From Butyricicoccus intestinisimiae (GTDB lineage: Bacteria; Bacillota; Clostridia; Oscillospirales; Butyricicoccaceae), in assembly GCF_018918345.1 (NCBI RefSeq), contig NZ_JAHLQI010000002.1, forward strand, positions 1 through 64,000: a stretch of 64,000 nucleotides of DNA, written 5' to 3'. Numbering within the stretch: position 1 is the first letter of the stretch; the number at the start of each line of letters is the position of its first letter. A program made the position numbers and the translations under genes. Of this stretch, positions 35,715 to 49,720 are shown in pieces. A model generated the notes under the pieces. That model saw only the letters and a list, made by a program, of their open reading frames with translations, searched no databases and had not been told where the DNA came from.

Positions 35715-38700
35715 ATGAACGAGATCAGAACTGAAACTACAATGCCTGCCCGCGGTCTATACGATCCGCGGTATGAGCATGATGCCTGCGGCATCGGCGC
35801 AGTCGTCGATATCAAGGGCAGAAAAACGCACCAGACGGTGGACAATGCGCTGTCTATTGTAGAGAAGCTGGAGCACCGCGCCGGCAAGGACGCCGAGGGC
35901 AAGACCGGTGACGGCGTCGGCATCATGCTGCAGATTTCCCACAACTTCTTCACCAAGGCTGCCGCGCAGGCCGGCATCCAGATTGGCGAAGAGCGCGATT
36001 ACGGCATCGCGATGTTCTTCTTCCCGCAGGATACGCTCAAGCGTTCGCAGGCAAAGAAGATGTTCGAGGTCATCATCGAAAAAGAGGGCATGGAGTTCCT
36101 CGGCTGGCGCACCGTGCCCATCAATCCGGACGTTCTGGGCAACAAGGCACTCGCCTGTATGCCGTACATCGAGCAGGGCTTCGTTGCCCGCCCGAAGAAC
36201 GTAAATAAGGGTCTGGATTTTGACCGCAAGCTGTACGTGGCGCGCCGCGTCTTTGAGCAGTCCAACGACAACACCTATGTCGTTTCGTTCTCCAGCCGCA
36301 CCATTGTATATAAGGGCATGTTTTTGGTCGGCCAGCTGCGCAACTTCTACTGCGACCTGCTGGATGAGGATTACAAGTCCGCCATTGCGATGGTACATTC
36401 CCGTTTCTCCACCAACACCAACCCGTCCTGGGAGCGCGCACATCCGAACCGCTTCATCCTGCACAACGGCGAAATCAACACGATTCGCGGCAACGCGGAC
36501 CGCATGCTCGCCCGCGAGGAGACGATGGAATCCGATGTCATGAGCGAGGAGGATCTCGACAAGGTCTATCCGGTTGTCAATCCGGCAGGTTCTGACTCCG
36601 CCCGTCTGGACAACACGCTGGAGTTCCTCGTCATGAACGGCATGGAGCTTCCGATGGCAGTGATGATCTGCATTCCGGAGCCGTGGTCGAACAACAAGAA
36701 CATGCCGCGCGAGAAGCTGGACTTCTACCGCTACTACGCAACCATGATGGAGCCGTGGGACGGTCCGGCATCCATTATCTTTACCGACGGCGATGTCATG
36801 GGCGCTGTGCTCGACCGAAACGGCCTGCGTCCGTCCCGCTACTACGTCACCACGGATGATCAGCTGATTCTGTCCTCTGAGGTCGGCGTGCTGGAGCTGG
36901 AGCCGGAAAAGATTGCCGTCAAGTCCCGCTTGCAGCCGGGCAAAATGCTGCTGGTTGATACGGTTTCCGGCCGTCTGATTGACGATGACGAGCTGAAGGA
37001 GCAGTATGCAACCCGTCAGCCGTACGGCGAGTGGCTGGATCAGAGCCTGCTCATGCTCAAGGATCTGCCGATTCCGAACCATCACATCCGCCGCTATTCC
37101 GGTGAGGAGCGCGACCGCCTGTACAAGGCGTTCGGCTACACCTACGAGGAGGTCAAGGATTCGATTTTGCAGATGGCACAGACCGGCGCAGAGCCGACCG
37201 CCGCAATGGGCGTCGACATTCCGCTTGCCGTGCTGTCCGAGAAGCATCAGCCGCTGTTCAGCTACTTCAAGCAGCTGTTCGCACAGGTTACCAACCCGCC
37301 GATTGACGCCATCCGCGAGGAAATTGTCACGGATACCGCCGTATATCTCGGCCATGACGGCAACCTGCTCAGCGAAAATGCAGAAAATTGCAGCATGCTG
37401 CGCATTCAGAACCCGATTCTGACCGACATCGACCTGATGAAGATCAAAAACATGGATAAGCCGGGCTTTAAGGTTCAGACGATTTCCATGCTGTATTATA
37501 AAAACACCCCACTCAAGCGCGCCATTGACCGCATGTTTGTGACCGCAGACCGCGCATACCGCAACGGCGCAAACATCCTGATTCTGTCCGACCGCGGCGT
37601 AGACGAGAACCATGTTGCGATTCCGTCCCTGCTCGCTGTCTCTGCCCTGCAGCAGTATCTGGTGCGCACCAAAAAGAGCACCTCCCTTTCCGTCATCGTG
37701 GAGACCGCAGAGCCGCGTGAAGTACATCATTTCGCTACGCTGCTCGGCTACGGTGCATCCGCCGTCAACCCGTATCTGGCACAGGAGTGCATCGCAGAGC
37801 TGGTTGAAAAGCGTCTGCTCGACAAGGAAGTTTCGGTTGCCATCGACTCGTACAACAAGGCTGTGCTCAAGGGCATCGTCAAGATTGCATCTAAGATGGG
37901 TATCTCGACCATCCAGTCCTATCAGTCCGCACAGATTTTCGAGGCAATCGGCATCAAGCAGGAGGTCATTGACGAGTACTTCACCAACACCGTTTCTCGC
38001 GTTGGCGGCATCGGTCTGGAGGAAATCGGCGAGGTTGTCGAATTCCGCCACAACCATGCGTTTGACCCGCTGGGTCTGGCCATTGACACCACGCTCGACT
38101 CCCCCGGCACGCACAAGTACCGCGCAGGCATCGGCTGTGAGGATCATCTGTACAATCCAAAGACCATTGCGCTGCTGCAGCAGGCTGTTCGCACCGGCGA
38201 CTACAGCATTTACCAGCAGTATGCAGAGACCGTCGACGATGCAGCCATCCCGCACACACTGCGCGGCCTGATGAGCTTCAAGTTTGACGAGAGCACGGCG
38301 ATTCCGATTGAGGAAGTCGAGAGCGAATATGAGATTGTCAAGCGCTTCAAGACCGCAGCTATGTCCTACGGCTGTCTGTCCGCAGAGGCACATGAGTGTC
38401 TCGCCATCGCCATGAACCGTCTGGGCGGCCACTCCAACACCGGTGAGGGCGGCGAGCCTGCCGACCGCTACGGCACAGAGCGCGCATGCTCCATCGTACA
38501 GGTTGCATCCGGCCGTTTCGGCGTCAACTCGCAGTACCTGATGAGCGGCGACGAGATCCAGATCAAGATGGCACAGGGCGCAAAGCCGGGCGAAGGCGGC
38601 CACCTGCCGGGCAAGAAGGTTTACCCGTGGGTTGCCAAGACGCGTTTCTCCACGCCGGGCGTGGCGCTGATTTCTCCTCCGCCGCATCATGATATTTACT

Positions 38701-40265
38701 CCATCGAGGATTTGGCACAGCTGATTTACGACCTGAAGAACGCCAACAGAAAGGCGCGCATCAACGTCAAGCTGGTATCCGAAGCCGGTGTCGGCACGAT
38801 TGCCGCAGGCGTTGCCAAGGGCGGCGCACAGGTCATCCTGATTTCCGGCTATGACGGCGGTTCCGGTGCAGCGCCGAAGAGCTCGATTCACAATGCCGGT
38901 CTGCCGTGGGAGCTGGGCGTTGCAGAAACCCATCAGACTCTGATTCAGAACGGTCTGCGTTCCCGCGTTGTCATTGAGGCTGACTCCAAGCTGATGACCG
39001 GCCGCGATGTTGCCATCGCCTGCCTGCTCGGCGCAGAGGAATTTGGCTTCGCCACCGGCCCGCTGATTGCTATGGGCTGCGCGATGATGCGTGTGTGCAA
39101 TCTGGACACCTGCCCGATGGGCATTGCGACCCAGAACCCGAAGCTGCGCGCACGCTTCCAGGGCAAGCCGGAGCACGTACAGAACTACATGCTGTTCATC
39201 GCCCGCCAGCTGCGTGAAATCATGGCTGGTCTGGGCTTCCGCACCATCGACGAGATGGTCGGCCGCAGCGACAAGCTGGAGCGCCGCAAGAACATGCGCA
39301 TCGGCCGTGCAGACACGGTAGACCTGTCCATGATTCTGGATAATCCGTATGTCGATGCACCGGAGCGTCATTTTGACCCGAAGCATGTCTATGATTTCCA
39401 TCTGGAACAGACCGTCGATGAATCTGTATTCCTCAAGAAGATGGGCAAGAGCCTGAAGTCCGGCAAGCCGCAGTCCATCGAGCTGAAAATCAGCTCCACA
39501 GACCGCGCACTCGGCACCATCTTCGGCAGTGAAATCACCCGCCTGCACGGCTCTTCCCTGCCGGAGGACACCTACCGCATCAAGTGCTACGGCGGCGGCG
39601 GCCAGTCGTTCGGCGCCTTTATCCCGCAGGGCCTGACGATGGAGCTGGAGGGCGACTCCAACGACTACATCGGCAAGGGTCTGTCCGGCGGCAAGATTAT
39701 CGTATACCCGCCGAAGGGCAGCCAGTTCCGCGCAGAGGACAACATCATCATCGGCAACGTTGCCTTCTACGGCGCAACCGCAGGCAAGGCATTTATCTCC
39801 GGTGTTGCCGGCGAACGCTTCTGTGTTCGTAACTCCGGCGCTGTCGCTGTTGTCGAAGGCGTTGGCGATCACGGCTGTGAATACATGACCGGCGGCCGCG
39901 TTGTTGTACTCGGTTCCACCGGCAAGAACTTCGCAGCAGGCATGTCCGGCGGCATCGCTTACGTGCTGGATATGCACCGCGATCTGTACCTGCGTGCAAA
40001 CAAGTCCATGGTAACCATCTCCACCGTGAGAGAGAAGCATGACATTCAGGAATTGAAGAACCTGATTGAGCAGCATGTCGCTGCAACCGGCTCCCGCAAG
40101 GGTCAGGAAATCCTCGACAACTTCCAGAGCTACATCCCGTTCTTCAAGAAGATCATGCCAAACGACTACAACAGAATGCTGAAGGCAATCGCCAAGTCGG
40201 AAGAAAAGGGTCTGAGCCACGAGCAGGCTGAAATTGATGCATTCTACGCATCGGTAAACGGATAA
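35715..40265 (+). CDS. gltB: Glutamate synthase (NADPH) large subunit
   Basis: 1516-aa GOGAT alpha subunit: glutamine + 2-oxoglutarate to two glutamates. A short propeptide precedes the catalytic Cys (YEHDACGIGAVVD, Cys25). Then follow the class II amidotransferase domain, central domain and FMN-binding domain (AKPGEGGHLPGKKV; GYDGGSGAAP). The 3Fe-4S ligands are C-x5-C-x4-C in CAMMRVCNLDTC. The C-terminal domain has GxGxG-type repeats. The start at 35715 follows GAGGAGGAATTG; the open frame upstream covers the leader hairpins. Operon with gltD, 15 bp gap. Confidence 0.97.
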   Translation: MNEIRTETTMPARGLYDPRYEHDACGIGAVVDIKGRKTHQTVDNALSIVEKLEHRAGKDAEGKTGDGVGIMLQISHNFFTKAAAQAGIQIGEERDYGIAMFFFPQDTLKRSQAKKMFEVIIEKEGMEFLGWRTVPINPDVLGNKALACMPYIEQGFVARPKNVNKGLDFDRKLYVARRVFEQSNDNTYVVSFSSRTIVYKGMFLVGQLRNFYCDLLDEDYKSAIAMVHSRFSTNTNPSWERAHPNRFILHNGEINTIRGNADRMLAREETMESDVMSEEDLDKVYPVVNPAGSDSARLDNTLEFLVMNGMELPMAVMICIPEPWSNNKNMPREKLDFYRYYATMMEPWDGPASIIFTDGDVMGAVLDRNGLRPSRYYVTTDDQLILSSEVGVLELEPEKIAVKSRLQPGKMLLVDTVSGRLIDDDELKEQYATRQPYGEWLDQSLLMLKDLPIPNHHIRRYSGEERDRLYKAFGYTYEEVKDSILQMAQTGAEPTAAMGVDIPLAVLSEKHQPLFSYFKQLFAQVTNPPIDAIREEIVTDTAVYLGHDGNLLSENAENCSMLRIQNPILTDIDLMKIKNMDKPGFKVQTISMLYYKNTPLKRAIDRMFVTADRAYRNGANILILSDRGVDENHVAIPSLLAVSALQQYLVRTKKSTSLSVIVETAEPREVHHFATLLGYGASAVNPYLAQECIAELVEKRLLDKEVSVAIDSYNKAVLKGIVKIASKMGISTIQSYQSAQIFEAIGIKQEVIDEYFTNTVSRVGGIGLEEIGEVVEFRHNHAFDPLGLAIDTTLDSPGTHKYRAGIGCEDHLYNPKTIALLQQAVRTGDYSIYQQYAETVDDAAIPHTLRGLMSFKFDESTAIPIEEVESEYEIVKRFKTAAMSYGCLSAEAHECLAIAMNRLGGHSNTGEGGEPADRYGTERACSIVQVASGRFGVNSQYLMSGDEIQIKMAQGAKPGEGGHLPGKKVYPWVAKTRFSTPGVALISPPPHHDIYSIEDLAQLIYDLKNANRKARINVKLVSEAGVGTIAAGVAKGGAQVILISGYDGGSGAAPKSSIHNAGLPWELGVAETHQTLIQNGLRSRVVIEADSKLMTGRDVAIACLLGAEEFGFATGPLIAMGCAMMRVCNLDTCPMGIATQNPKLRARFQGKPEHVQNYMLFIARQLREIMAGLGFRTIDEMVGRSDKLERRKNMRIGRADTVDLSMILDNPYVDAPERHFDPKHVYDFHLEQTVDESVFLKKMGKSLKSGKPQSIELKISSTDRALGTIFGSEITRLHGSSLPEDTYRIKCYGGGGQSFGAFIPQGLTMELEGDSNDYIGKGLSGGKIIVYPPKGSQFRAEDNIIIGNVAFYGATAGKAFISGVAGERFCVRNSGAVAVVEGVGDHGCEYMTGGRVVVLGSTGKNFAAGMSGGIAYVLDMHRDLYLRANKSMVTISTVREKHDIQELKNLIEQHVAATGSRKGQEILDNFQSYIPFFKKIMPNDYNRMLKAIAKSEEKGLSHEQAEIDAFYASVNG

Positions 40266-40280
40266 AGGAGGACGAGAATC

Positions 40281-41765
<1,485 letters not shown>

Positions 41766-41791
41766 CCCCCGAAAACAGCACACAGTCTGCA

Positions 41792-41820
41792 TAGGCACGC
41801 AGACGCATTCGTGCTATAAT
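41792..41820 (+). promoter_or_regulatory. Promoter of glnA
   Basis: TAGGCA, 17 bp, TATAAT in the gltD-glnA gap; the -35 is weak. Confidence 0.55.
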
Positions 41821-41824
41821 AAAT

Positions 41825-41855
41825 GGACAGCAGGTCTGCTTTTTGCCTGCTGTCC
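41825..41855 (+). terminator. Leader hairpin of glnA (possible attenuator)
   Basis: Perfect 10-bp stem GGACAGCAGG/CCTGCTGTCC, then GTTTCCGTTTTTATTT. It begins right at the expected transcription start. No A-x-x-G-x-x hexaloop hairpin overlaps it, unlike the glnN, gltB and amtB sites. Confidence 0.6.
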
Positions 41856-41882
41856 GTTTCCGTTTTTATTTCAGGAGGATTC

Positions 41883-43205
41883 ATGAATACCTATACATTT
41901 CAGGAAGTCATGCAGTACGTCATGGAGAACGATGTCAAGTTCATCCGTCTGGCGTTCTGCGATATTTTCGGCACGCAGAAAAATATTTCCATCATGCCGC
42001 GCGAGTTGTCGCGCGCATTCCGCGAAGGCATTTCGATTGACGCCTCGTCCATTCGCGGCTTTGCCAACGCCAACCGCTCGGATTTGCTGCTGTTTCCGGA
42101 GCCGTCCACGCTGTCCGTGCTGCCGTGGCGTCCGTCACAAGGGCGCGTTGTGCGTTTTTTCTGCGACATCAAGTATCCGGACGGCACGCCGTTTGAGTGC
42201 GACGCCCGTCAGGTGCTGCGTCAGGCGCAGTCTGACATGAAAAAGCTCGGCTATTCCGTCAAAATCGGCACGGAATGCGAATTTTATCTGCTCAAGCAGG
42301 ACGAAGAAGGTCTGCCGACCAAGACCCCGCACGACAACGCCTCGTATATGGACATCGCGCCGCTGGACAAGGGCGAAAACGTCCGCCGTCAGATTTGTCT
42401 GACGCTGGAGGAAATGAACCTGCGTCCGGAGGCCTCGCACCACGAGACCGGTCCGGGTCAGAACGAAATTGATTTCGCGTATGATTCCGCTGTGACCGCC
42501 GCCGACAACCTCATTACGTTCCGCGGCGTGGTCAAGACCATGGCATCGGTAAACGGTCTGTACGCGTCATTCCTGCCAAAAATCTACCGCGATCATCCGG
42601 GCAACGGTCTGCACATCAATCTGTCTCTGTTCCAGAACGGCGAAAACGTCTTTCACGGCGAAGGCGACGGACACTCCCCCGTGGCGGAGAGCTTTATGAT
42701 GGGCATTCTGACGCGCTGCTATGAGATGTCCGCCTTTCTCAATCCGCTCGTCAATTCCTATGAGCGCCTCGGCGTGTACGAAGCGCCGCGCTACATCACA
42801 TGGAGCCATCAGAACCGCTCCCAGCTCATCCGCATTCCTGCGGCGCACGGCGTCAACAACCGCATGGAGCTGCGCTCTCCGGATCCGTGTGCCAATCCGT
42901 ACCTCGCCTTCTCCCTGCTCATCCGCGCAGGCATGGAGGGCATCCGGCGCGAGCTCAAGCTGTGCGACCCGTGCAATCTGAATCTGTACGATGTGCCGGC
43001 TTCCATGGTGCGCGAATACGACTGTCTGCCGAACACGCTGATGGAAGCCATCCGCGCCGCGCAGGACAGCACCTTTGTGCGCGAGGCACTGCCGGAAAAG
43101 ATTTTGGACGCATATCTCTCCGCCAAGACCAGCGAGTGGAGACGCTACTCGGACGCACAGGACAAGTCCTCCGTCATTGACTCGCTGTATTTTTATTCCT
43201 ACTGA
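41883..43205 (+). CDS. glnA: Glutamine synthetase type I
   Basis: 440-aa GS-I. Seen: CEFYLL (metal Glu), HHETGPGQNEIDF, GNGLHINLSLF and NRSQLIRIP, with the C-terminal RSPDPCANPYLAFS. Its length and the lack of an obvious adenylylation-site tyrosine loop fit the GS-I-alpha type controlled by feedback rather than covalent modification. CAGGAGGATTC precedes the ATG at 41883. This is a second GS besides glnN. It is followed after 50 bp by the ANTAR regulator. Confidence 0.94.
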   Translation: MNTYTFQEVMQYVMENDVKFIRLAFCDIFGTQKNISIMPRELSRAFREGISIDASSIRGFANANRSDLLLFPEPSTLSVLPWRPSQGRVVRFFCDIKYPDGTPFECDARQVLRQAQSDMKKLGYSVKIGTECEFYLLKQDEEGLPTKTPHDNASYMDIAPLDKGENVRRQICLTLEEMNLRPEASHHETGPGQNEIDFAYDSAVTAADNLITFRGVVKTMASVNGLYASFLPKIYRDHPGNGLHINLSLFQNGENVFHGEGDGHSPVAESFMMGILTRCYEMSAFLNPLVNSYERLGVYEAPRYITWSHQNRSQLIRIPAAHGVNNRMELRSPDPCANPYLAFSLLIRAGMEGIRRELKLCDPCNLNLYDVPASMVREYDCLPNTLMEAIRAAQDSTFVREALPEKILDAYLSAKTSEWRRYSDAQDKSSVIDSLYFYSY

Positions 43206-43255
43206 TGACATCCTCCAGCTATGATATTGTATACCAGCTATAAGGAGGTGTCTGC

Positions 43256-43828
43256 ATGGAAAATGTCTTACTCGTAACCGCATCCAAAAAAAGCGCAGAC
43301 ATGCTGATCGACCTGATTCACAGCAGCGGCTGGCATCCTGACCGCATTCTCGCCGCCGCCTCCTGCAGCGAAGCGCGGCGCAGGCTCATCGAAAACAATG
43401 TCGATCTCATCATCATCAATGCGCCTTTGACCGATGAATTCGGTCACGAATTTGCGTCCTACGCCTGTCAGAATACCCTGTCCGGCGTGCTGATGCTGGT
43501 CAAGGCAGATCTCGCCGACACGGTCTCCGAGCGCGTGGAGCAGGACGGCGTGGTCGTCGTGACAAAACCCATTTCCCGCGCAGTCTTTTATCAGTCGCTG
43601 CATCTGGTCAATTCCGTCCGCCACCGCATTTATGCGCTGCAAAAAGAAAACCGCCAGCTGCGCCAGCGATTGGAGGATCTGCGCGTAATCAATCGGGCAA
43701 AATGCCTGCTCATCGCGGAAAAGCACATGAGCGAGGACGAAGCCCATTCGTACATCGAGAAAAAAGCGATGGACTTCCGACAGTCCAAGCGCGATATTGC
43801 GGATGAAATTATCCGTTCATTTGATTGA
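43256..43828 (+). CDS. ANTAR-domain RNA-binding antiterminator with degenerate receiver
   Basis: 190 aa. Residues ~1-115 are a CheY-like receiver fold (VLLVTASKKSADMLIDLI; VDLIIINAPL; VVVVTKPIS). The phospho-acceptor Asp position is Asn55 and the N-terminal acidic pair is absent, so normal phosphorylation looks impossible. A coiled-coil linker (ALQKENRQLRQRLEDL) leads to a C-terminal ANTAR domain (~130-188: INRAKCLLIAEKHMSEDEAHSYI), which in EutV and NasR binds hexaloop hairpins and blocks terminators. Downstream of glnA; AAGGAGGTGTCTGC precedes the ATG. No sensor kinase is adjacent. Confidence 0.9.
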   Translation: MENVLLVTASKKSADMLIDLIHSSGWHPDRILAAASCSEARRRLIENNVDLIIINAPLTDEFGHEFASYACQNTLSGVLMLVKADLADTVSERVEQDGVVVVTKPISRAVFYQSLHLVNSVRHRIYALQKENRQLRQRLEDLRVINRAKCLLIAEKHMSEDEAHSYIEKKAMDFRQSKRDIADEIIRSFD

Positions 43829-43880
43829 CAAATTACCAGCAGGGCCGCTGGTTTCTTTTGAAAGTTATTTCCATGCACTC

Positions 43881-43909
43881 TTGCAATGCGGATATAATCA
43901 GGTTATAAT
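43881..43909 (+). promoter_or_regulatory. Promoter of the dapF-pyrG-dapL unit
   Basis: TTGCAA, 17 bp, TATAAT about 70 bp before dapF. Confidence 0.7.
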
Positions 43910-43980
43910 AAAATCTGAATGTACACGACGCACGAAACGTGCGGAATATCCATATTAGATTTGAGATGAGGATGACACGC

Positions 43981-47604
<3,624 letters not shown>

Positions 47605-47663
47605 ACTTTTCGACGGGTTTAACGTTTATCTAACGAAATTTTTCTGAAATTATACAATTTCAC

Positions 47664-47696
47664 AAGGGATGCCTTTCGTAACATTTGGCATCCCTT
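47664..47696 (+). terminator. Terminator after dapL
   Basis: Perfect 10-bp stem AAGGGATGCC/GGCATCCCTT, then GACTTTTTTTT. Its 3' edge overlaps the next promoter's -35 box. Confidence 0.88.
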
Positions 47697-47723
47697 GACT
47701 TTTTTTTGCCTGAACGGTATAAT
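47695..47723 (+). promoter_or_regulatory. Promoter of the LTA-synthase-like gene
   Basis: TTGACT, 17 bp, TATAAT. The -35 shares bases with the dapL terminator and the spacer begins with its T-run. Confidence 0.82.
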
Positions 47724-47758
47724 AAGCCTGTTTTAAGTCCAATGGAGGCGCTTTTTGA

Positions 47759-49612
47759 ATGAAAAATAAGTTAAGTTTGTGTAAGCAGTTCCTCGCGTCC
47801 AACTTCTCGAACATTTTCTTCCTGTTGTCGCCGCTTGCGACATTCCTCGTGGTGGAAATTCTTGAGTACGGCGGCTCGGACAGCAAATGCCTCTGGCCAA
47901 ACCAGCTGGCATTCTGGGCAAATATTCTGTTTTATTACGGTATTTTCCTTCTGTTCCGTGCGGTCACCGGACGCCCCCGTTTTACGATTGTATTTCTCAA
48001 TTTTGTCTTTTTGATTTTCGGCATCTGCAACCACTATTCCATCCAAATCCGAAACGAACCGATTGTTCCTTGGGATTTGTATGCCGCCGGCACGGCTGCC
48101 GAAGCACTCAACGGTTTCCAGTGGACGGTTCCGCTCGAAATCATCATTTGTTCCATCGCCTGCCTGATCTGGTGGGTGCTCACCGTCAAATTCCTGCGCT
48201 TTCCGAAGCAGAAGCTGCGCACCCGCGCCGGAAGCCTCGGTCTGTCCGCCGTCATGCTGACCGGCTTTGTGCTGTTCGCCTCTGTCGGCAGCGGCAACTT
48301 CTACATCAGCGCATGGCGTCAGGTAACCGCCAACCGCAAAAACGGCATGGCGCTCAACTTCGCCATCAACATGGATACGCTGTTTGTCGAGGCGCCGACC
48401 GACTATTCCAAGGAAAACGCATCTACGATTTTGTCCTCTGTCTCCAAGGAGGACGAGACCGCATCGGCAAACAACGTACAGCCGAACATCATCGCCGTGA
48501 TGGACGAGACCTTTGCGGATTTGTCTATTCTCGGTGATTTGGGTCTGGAGAACACCGATGATGTCATGCCGTTCGTGCACTCGCTGAGCGGTCAGCCCAA
48601 TACCATCACGGGTCAGCTGGTTGTCCCTGCCTTCGGCGGCGGCACCTGCAACTCGGAATACGAGTTTTTGACCAGCAATTCCTATGCGTTCTTCAAGTCC
48701 GGCAGCTATCCGATGCTGCAGTACGTGCACAACAACACGGAATCCATGGCATCCGTCCTCAAGCAGCAGGGCTACAACACGATTGGCATGCATCCGTATT
48801 ACGGCTCGGGCTGGGCACGCAACAAGGCATATCCGCTGATGGGCTTTGATAAATTCTTGGACATCGACTCGTTTGACGATGCAACGACCAAGTATCTGCG
48901 CCGCTATGTCAGCGATGAATCCTCGTTCAACAAGGTCATCGACCTGTACAACCAGAACAAGAAGCAGTCCGACAATCCGCTGTTCCTGTTCAACGTCACG
49001 ATTCAGAATCACTGCGGCTATGACACGGTATATGACAATTTTCCGGAAAACGTAGACTTCCAGTTTGATTCTCTGTACCCGTACACCAAGCAGTATCTGT
49101 CTCTGATTCAGGAGTCGGATAAGCAGATCAAGAATCTGGTGGACTACTTCAGCAAGGTGGATGAACCGACGATTATCGTTCTGTTCGGCGACCACATGCC
49201 GTACATCGAAAATTCGTTCTACAATCACCTGACCCGCGGTTCGTCCAAGACGACCTCGGAAATCGAGCTGGATCAGCACACTGTTCCGTTCTTTATCTGG
49301 GCAAACTACGACATTGACACCTCGGATTATGCCAACATCGGCCGCATCAGTGCGAACTATCTCGGCCCTGTCACCATGAAGGTAGCCGGTGCAAAGCTGA
49401 GCGACTACGAGGAATACGTATATAGCCTGATGGAGAAGTATCCGGTTATCTCCGCTTCCGGCTGCATCAACAGCAAGGGCATTTACGTCCCGCTGGACAT
49501 GGCAGCTTCCGACCTGCACGATTACAAGATTGTGCAGTATCAGTACGTGTTTGACAACGCGGATAAAATCCTCAGTCAGGCAGGCAGCGGTTCCGGCAGC
49601 GGCTCTAAGTAA
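47759..49612 (+). CDS. LTA synthase-family membrane sulfatase-fold transferase
   Basis: 617 aa. Five N-terminal membrane segments (first FFLLSPLATFLVVEIL) are followed by an extracellular alkaline-phosphatase/sulfatase-fold domain. The catalytic Thr is in VMDETFADLS, and metal ligands are expected in GDHMPYIEN. This is the lipoteichoic-acid-synthase (LtaS/MdoB) family, transferring phosphoglycerol-type groups to lipid or glycan; the precise polymer is unknown. The C-terminus ends in Gly/Ser repeats. GGAGGCG and a strong promoter precede it; it is a single-gene unit. Confidence 0.9.
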   Translation: MKNKLSLCKQFLASNFSNIFFLLSPLATFLVVEILEYGGSDSKCLWPNQLAFWANILFYYGIFLLFRAVTGRPRFTIVFLNFVFLIFGICNHYSIQIRNEPIVPWDLYAAGTAAEALNGFQWTVPLEIIICSIACLIWWVLTVKFLRFPKQKLRTRAGSLGLSAVMLTGFVLFASVGSGNFYISAWRQVTANRKNGMALNFAINMDTLFVEAPTDYSKENASTILSSVSKEDETASANNVQPNIIAVMDETFADLSILGDLGLENTDDVMPFVHSLSGQPNTITGQLVVPAFGGGTCNSEYEFLTSNSYAFFKSGSYPMLQYVHNNTESMASVLKQQGYNTIGMHPYYGSGWARNKAYPLMGFDKFLDIDSFDDATTKYLRRYVSDESSFNKVIDLYNQNKKQSDNPLFLFNVTIQNHCGYDTVYDNFPENVDFQFDSLYPYTKQYLSLIQESDKQIKNLVDYFSKVDEPTIIVLFGDHMPYIENSFYNHLTRGSSKTTSEIELDQHTVPFFIWANYDIDTSDYANIGRISANYLGPVTMKVAGAKLSDYEEYVYSLMEKYPVISASGCINSKGIYVPLDMAASDLHDYKIVQYQYVFDNADKILSQAGSGSGSGSK

Positions 49613-49625
49613 ATCGCACATACAC

Positions 49626-49659
49626 AAAAAGACGAATGGCAAAAACCATTCGTCTTTTT
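49626..49659 (+). terminator. Terminator after the LTA-synthase-like gene
   Basis: Perfect 14-bp stem AAAAAGACGAATGG with loop CAAAAA and a T-run. Confidence 0.93.
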
Positions 49660-49661
49660 TC

Positions 49662-49690
49662 TTGTATTCTTATCCCCTGCCTGCTATACT
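49662..49690 (+). promoter_or_regulatory. Promoter of the Gfo/Idh/MocA gene
   Basis: TTGTAT, 17 bp, TATACT starting right after the preceding terminator. Confidence 0.65.
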
Positions 49691-49720
49691 AACTGTAACA
49701 ACGGCAAGGAGGGATTTCCC

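Noticed and set aside
35757-40220. 1487-aa open frame antisense to gltB
   Set aside because: It mirrors the gltB codon pattern in the opposite strand, has no ribosome site and no recognisable domain; gltB is unmistakable.
41780-41812. Hexaloop hairpin (ATAGGC) before glnA
   Set aside because: The stem GTCTGC/GCAGAC leaves an 8-base loop, and the element lies upstream of the predicted start, so it does not fit the ANTAR pattern.
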